A DNA stretch of 64,000 nt. It comes from Streptomyces smyrnaeus (GTDB lineage: Bacteria > Actinomycetota > Actinomycetes > Streptomycetales > Streptomycetaceae). The notes under the pieces were generated by a model. The model made no database searches. It was not told where the DNA came from and worked only from the letters and a program-made list of their open reading frames with translations. Below, in pieces: positions 61,674 through 64,000 of the stretch. The DNA lies in assembly GCF_017676345.1 (NCBI RefSeq), contig NZ_JAFFZM010000007.1:124001-188000 (forward strand), given 5' to 3'. How positions within the stretch are numbered: the first letter of the stretch is position 1; every line of letters begins with the position of its first letter. The position numbers were made by a program, and so were the translations under genes.

Positions 61674-61823
61674 TACAGATCGTCAACTGATCGGCTCTCA
61701 CGGGACTGGTCGCTGTGCTGTTCCTGCGTAGGGTTTCAGGAAGACGGCAGTGCGGCATTCGCGCACTCCGTCCACTGCCGCGCCGAGTGTTCAGGCGCAT
61801 CCGCGAGAGAAGGAAACACACCC

Positions 61824-62732
61824 ATGCGCGCCCTTGTGGTCGATCACGGCGAGGCCGGACCCGTCCGGTTCGCCGATGTCGATGAGCCCGTACCGTCCAG
61901 CGACGAGGCGCTGGTCGAGATACGGCACATCGGTCTCAACTTCGGAGAGCTGAATTACGTGCACCAGTGGCCGGCCGGCGTTGTGCACGGTCACGACGCG
62001 GCCGGCGTCGTGGTGCGCGCCGCATCCGACGGCTCAGGGCCATCCGAAGGTACGCGCGTCGCGCTGGGGATGTCATCCCATGCGTGGGCGGAGCGGGTGG
62101 CAGTCAGCCCCGCCTCGCTCGGCACCGTCCCCGAGGGCGTGGAGCTGGCCGACGGTGCCGCGCTGGGGATCGCGGGAGTCACCGCTCTGCGGGTACTGCG
62201 CAAGCGTTCCCTGCTGGCGCGCGACGTGCTGGTCACCGGCGCCAGCGGGGGCGTGGGGCACTTCGCCGTCCAGTTGGCGGCGCTGGCGGGTGCCCGGGTG
62301 ACGGCGCTCGTGGGTACGCCGGACCGGGCCGCCGGACTCCGCGAACTCGGGGCCGACAAGGTCCTGACCGACCTGGCCGGGACCGAGGACCGGTTCGACC
62401 TCGTCCTGGACACGGTCGGTGGGCCGCTGATCGCCCAGGCGTGGAGTTCCCTCGCCGAAGGCGGCACCATCCACCTGGTCGGTTACTCCTCGGGGCAGGA
62501 CACCACATTCCCGTCAGGGACCTTGTTCGGCTTCGGCGAACCCCGCAGCATCGCCACCTACGGCGACATGACGCCGACCAGCGGGGAGCTGACGGACCTG
62601 CTGGGCCTCATGGCCGCCGGGAGGCTCTCGGCACCGGTCGGACTGCGAGGCGACTGGCACGACGTGGACAAGGCCGCCCAGGCACTGTTCGCGCGGAAGG
62701 TGCACGGGAAGATCGTTCTTGACGTGGTCTGA
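61824..62732 (+). CDS. Zinc-free MDR quinone oxidoreductase / alcohol dehydrogenase-like
   Basis: A 302-residue medium-chain dehydrogenase/reductase. The GroES-like part holds IGLNFGELNYVHQWP and GHDAAGVVV, and the NADPH-binding fold has VLVTGASGGVGHFAVQLAALAG (about residues 136-157). The structural and catalytic zinc cysteines are missing, so it is a quinone oxidoreductase (QOR)-type enzyme. The ATG has AAGGA eight to ten bases upstream. It ends just before an AraC-family gene on the same strand, possibly its regulator. Confidence 0.93.
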   Translation: MRALVVDHGEAGPVRFADVDEPVPSSDEALVEIRHIGLNFGELNYVHQWPAGVVHGHDAAGVVVRAASDGSGPSEGTRVALGMSSHAWAERVAVSPASLGTVPEGVELADGAALGIAGVTALRVLRKRSLLARDVLVTGASGGVGHFAVQLAALAGARVTALVGTPDRAAGLRELGADKVLTDLAGTEDRFDLVLDTVGGPLIAQAWSSLAEGGTIHLVGYSSGQDTTFPSGTLFGFGEPRSIATYGDMTPTSGELTDLLGLMAAGRLSAPVGLRGDWHDVDKAAQALFARKVHGKIVLDVV

Positions 62733-62754
62733 CGTAGGTCGTCCGTCGACGAGA

Positions 62755-63741
62755 ATGGAAAAAATGGACGTACTCGCGGAAGCCTTGCGTGTATCGGGTG
62801 CGCGAGGGGCGCTCGGGGTCGTACTGAAGGCCGGAGGAACCTGGGGCCTGTGGCTGGACTCCTACCCGGGAGCGGCACTGCACGTGGTGTCCCGTGGCAC
62901 GATGTGGCTCCACGTCCCGGGCGGGAGGCCCCTGCAGGTGCAGGCAGGAGACGCCGTCCTGTTGTCGCCGGGCACCGCCCACGGGATAGCCGGCGGGTCC
63001 GGTATGACGATGGGTCCCTGTGACCGGAAGGCGACGGACCAGGCCCTCACCGACGGCAGCGCCCTGCACCTGGGCTCGACGCCGGCGCAGACGGAAGTGC
63101 TCGTCCTGCGCTACGAGCAGGACCCGGAGGTGAGCACGCCGGTGCTCACCTCCCTCGTCCGGCCGATGCACGTCACGAGCCGGGAGAACCCACAGCTCAG
63201 AAAGACCGTCGAGCTTCTCACGGCGGAGCTCGCGCAACCGCAGATCGGCACCACCGCCGCCGTCAACAGCATCGTCGACCTGCTGCTCATCCAGTTCGTA
63301 CGCGTCTGGCTGGCCCGCCACCCGGAGGAGCAGTCCGGCTCATGGCTGGGCGCGATGCGTGATCCGGTCGTGCGCGACGCCCTGGAATGTGTCCACGCCC
63401 GGCCGGAACGCCCCTGGACCACCGAGTCCCTGGCGGCCGCGACGGCGGTGTCCCGGACGACGCTGTCCAGGCACTTCCGGTCCGCGCTCGGACAGACGCC
63501 GGGCGCATACGTGACGCAGTGGCGCATGGATCTGGCGTCCGTCCGGCTCCGCGACACCGACGAGCCGGTCGAGTCGATCTCCGGCGCGGTCGGCTACGCC
63601 TCGCCACACGCGTTCAGCCGTGCCTTCCGACGTGCCCGAGGCATGCCCCCGGGCGAGTACCGCTCTCGGCTTCGCAAGGGGGCCGCAGGCAGGCGATCAC
63701 CGGTGCCCCTTGAGCACAGTGCGGTCCGGGCGGGTGGGTAG
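62755..63741 (+). CDS. AraC-family regulator with cupin N-terminal domain
   Basis: A 328-residue protein of the AraC_binding_2/cupin_6 group: N-terminal VLKAGGTWGLWLDSYPGAALHVVSRGTMWLHVPG and DAVLLSPGTAHGIAG, then a C-terminal double helix-turn-helix (TTESLAAATAVSRTTLSRHFRSALGQTPGAYV and EPVESISGAVGYASPHAFSRAFRRARGMPPGEY). The ATG at 62755 is chosen because it precedes the conserved MDVLAEALRVSGARG opening; a further ATG lies nine bases on. It is co-directional with the QOR-type gene 22 bases upstream. Confidence 0.93.
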   Translation: MEKMDVLAEALRVSGARGALGVVLKAGGTWGLWLDSYPGAALHVVSRGTMWLHVPGGRPLQVQAGDAVLLSPGTAHGIAGGSGMTMGPCDRKATDQALTDGSALHLGSTPAQTEVLVLRYEQDPEVSTPVLTSLVRPMHVTSRENPQLRKTVELLTAELAQPQIGTTAAVNSIVDLLLIQFVRVWLARHPEEQSGSWLGAMRDPVVRDALECVHARPERPWTTESLAAATAVSRTTLSRHFRSALGQTPGAYVTQWRMDLASVRLRDTDEPVESISGAVGYASPHAFSRAFRRARGMPPGEYRSRLRKGAAGRRSPVPLEHSAVRAGG

Positions 63742-63827
63742 GAGCGACGCACCTCATCCGGCCTCGGCTGGTGGGCTCGCATGTGGCCGCAGGCGAAGTG
63801 CCTTGCGCCCGACGACAGTTTCAGCGC

Positions 63828-63858
63828 TTGACCTTGACGCGACGGCAGGGTTTCTACT
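63828..63858 (+). promoter_or_regulatory. MerR-type promoter of the last gene
   Basis: A -35-like TTGACC (63828-63833) and a -10-like TCTACT region (63853-63858) are separated by about 19 bp, the long spacer of MerR-controlled promoters. The ATG follows after only six bases, so the transcript should be leaderless and probably autoregulated. Confidence 0.5.
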
Positions 63859-63864
63859 GGCGGC

Positions 63865-64000
63865 ATGCGAATCGGAGAGATCGCCGCGCTCGTGGGGCTC
63901 ACCACCAGGGCGATCCGGCACTACCACCATGTCGGGCTGCTTCCGGAGCCGGAGCGGCGCCCCAACGGCTACCGCGCCTACAGCATCCGCGACGCCGTAC
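63865..64000 (+). CDS. MerR-family regulator, partial (runs off right edge)
   Basis: Forty-five codons are visible from the ATG at 63865: MRIGEIAALVGLTTRAIRHY, then HHVGLLPEPERRPNGYRAYS. This is the complete N-terminal winged helix of a MerR regulator; the coiled coil and effector domain lie outside the window. The HYHHVGLLPEPERRPNGYR form is typical of actinomycete regulators of multidrug or stress genes. Confidence 0.9.
   Translation, partial: MRIGEIAALVGLTTRAIRHYHHVGLLPEPERRPNGYRAYSIRDAV

Noticed and set aside
1..64000. CRISPR arrays, rRNA and tRNA genes, intact insertion sequences
   Set aside because: None found: repeats seen are short tandem or operator-like, and no complete transposase or RNA gene signature is present.

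Overview
High-GC DNA with dense overlapping operons, GTG/TTG starts, a SARP-type regulator, a cvn 'conservon' and many MarR/MerR/AraC switches points to a Streptomyces (or close actinomycete) chromosome. No rRNA, tRNA, CRISPR array or intact mobile element was found.

Layout. 1-8.2 kb: ordinary accessory genes (two membrane proteins, a secreted protein, MerR/SDR pair, GNAT, XRE/aldo-keto reductase pair, hexapeptide protein). 8.6-31.1 kb: a compact secondary-metabolite cluster that I read as pyrrolobenzodiazepine (PBD)-type. It has a stand-alone A-PCP NRPS whose A domain lacks the usual Asp235 (fits an anthranilate-type starter), a C-A-PCP-reductase NRPS with a proline-like pocket, a class II DAHP synthase and a PhzE/TrpEG-type chorismate amination enzyme to supply the aryl unit, a two-component HpaB/HpaC hydroxylase, a second FAD hydroxylase, an O-methyltransferase, a UvrA-like protein (likely self-resistance), an MFS exporter and a MarR regulator. 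Unusual extras are a P450 and a flavin amine oxidase; no alkyl-proline pathway is present. Five or six copies of a 20-bp dyad (ideal TGATTGCC-N4-GGCAATCA) lie in front of the cluster's transcription units and probably form one regulon under the MarR protein.

32-44 kb: MgtE Mg transporter with a possible M-box leader, redox genes (F420-type oxidoreductase, WrbA, cupin), a decayed methyltransferase gene, alpha/beta hydrolases, a SARP/BTAD regulator and a SigE-type sigma factor with a small membrane partner. 45.7-49.4 kb: cvnA-cvnB-cvnC-cvnD. 50-55 kb: aquaporin, CrcB, a Tn3-transposase relic, MFS/AraC pair, phosphoesterase.

55.5-59.8 kb: a probable biological-conflict (defence) locus: a Trypco2-like small protein followed by a trypsin-like protease that runs, through a one-base frameshift, into a STAND NTPase with about 14 beta-propeller repeats. 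A Phd-like fusion protein and a membrane protein follow. The window ends with a quinone oxidoreductase, an AraC regulator and a truncated MerR gene.
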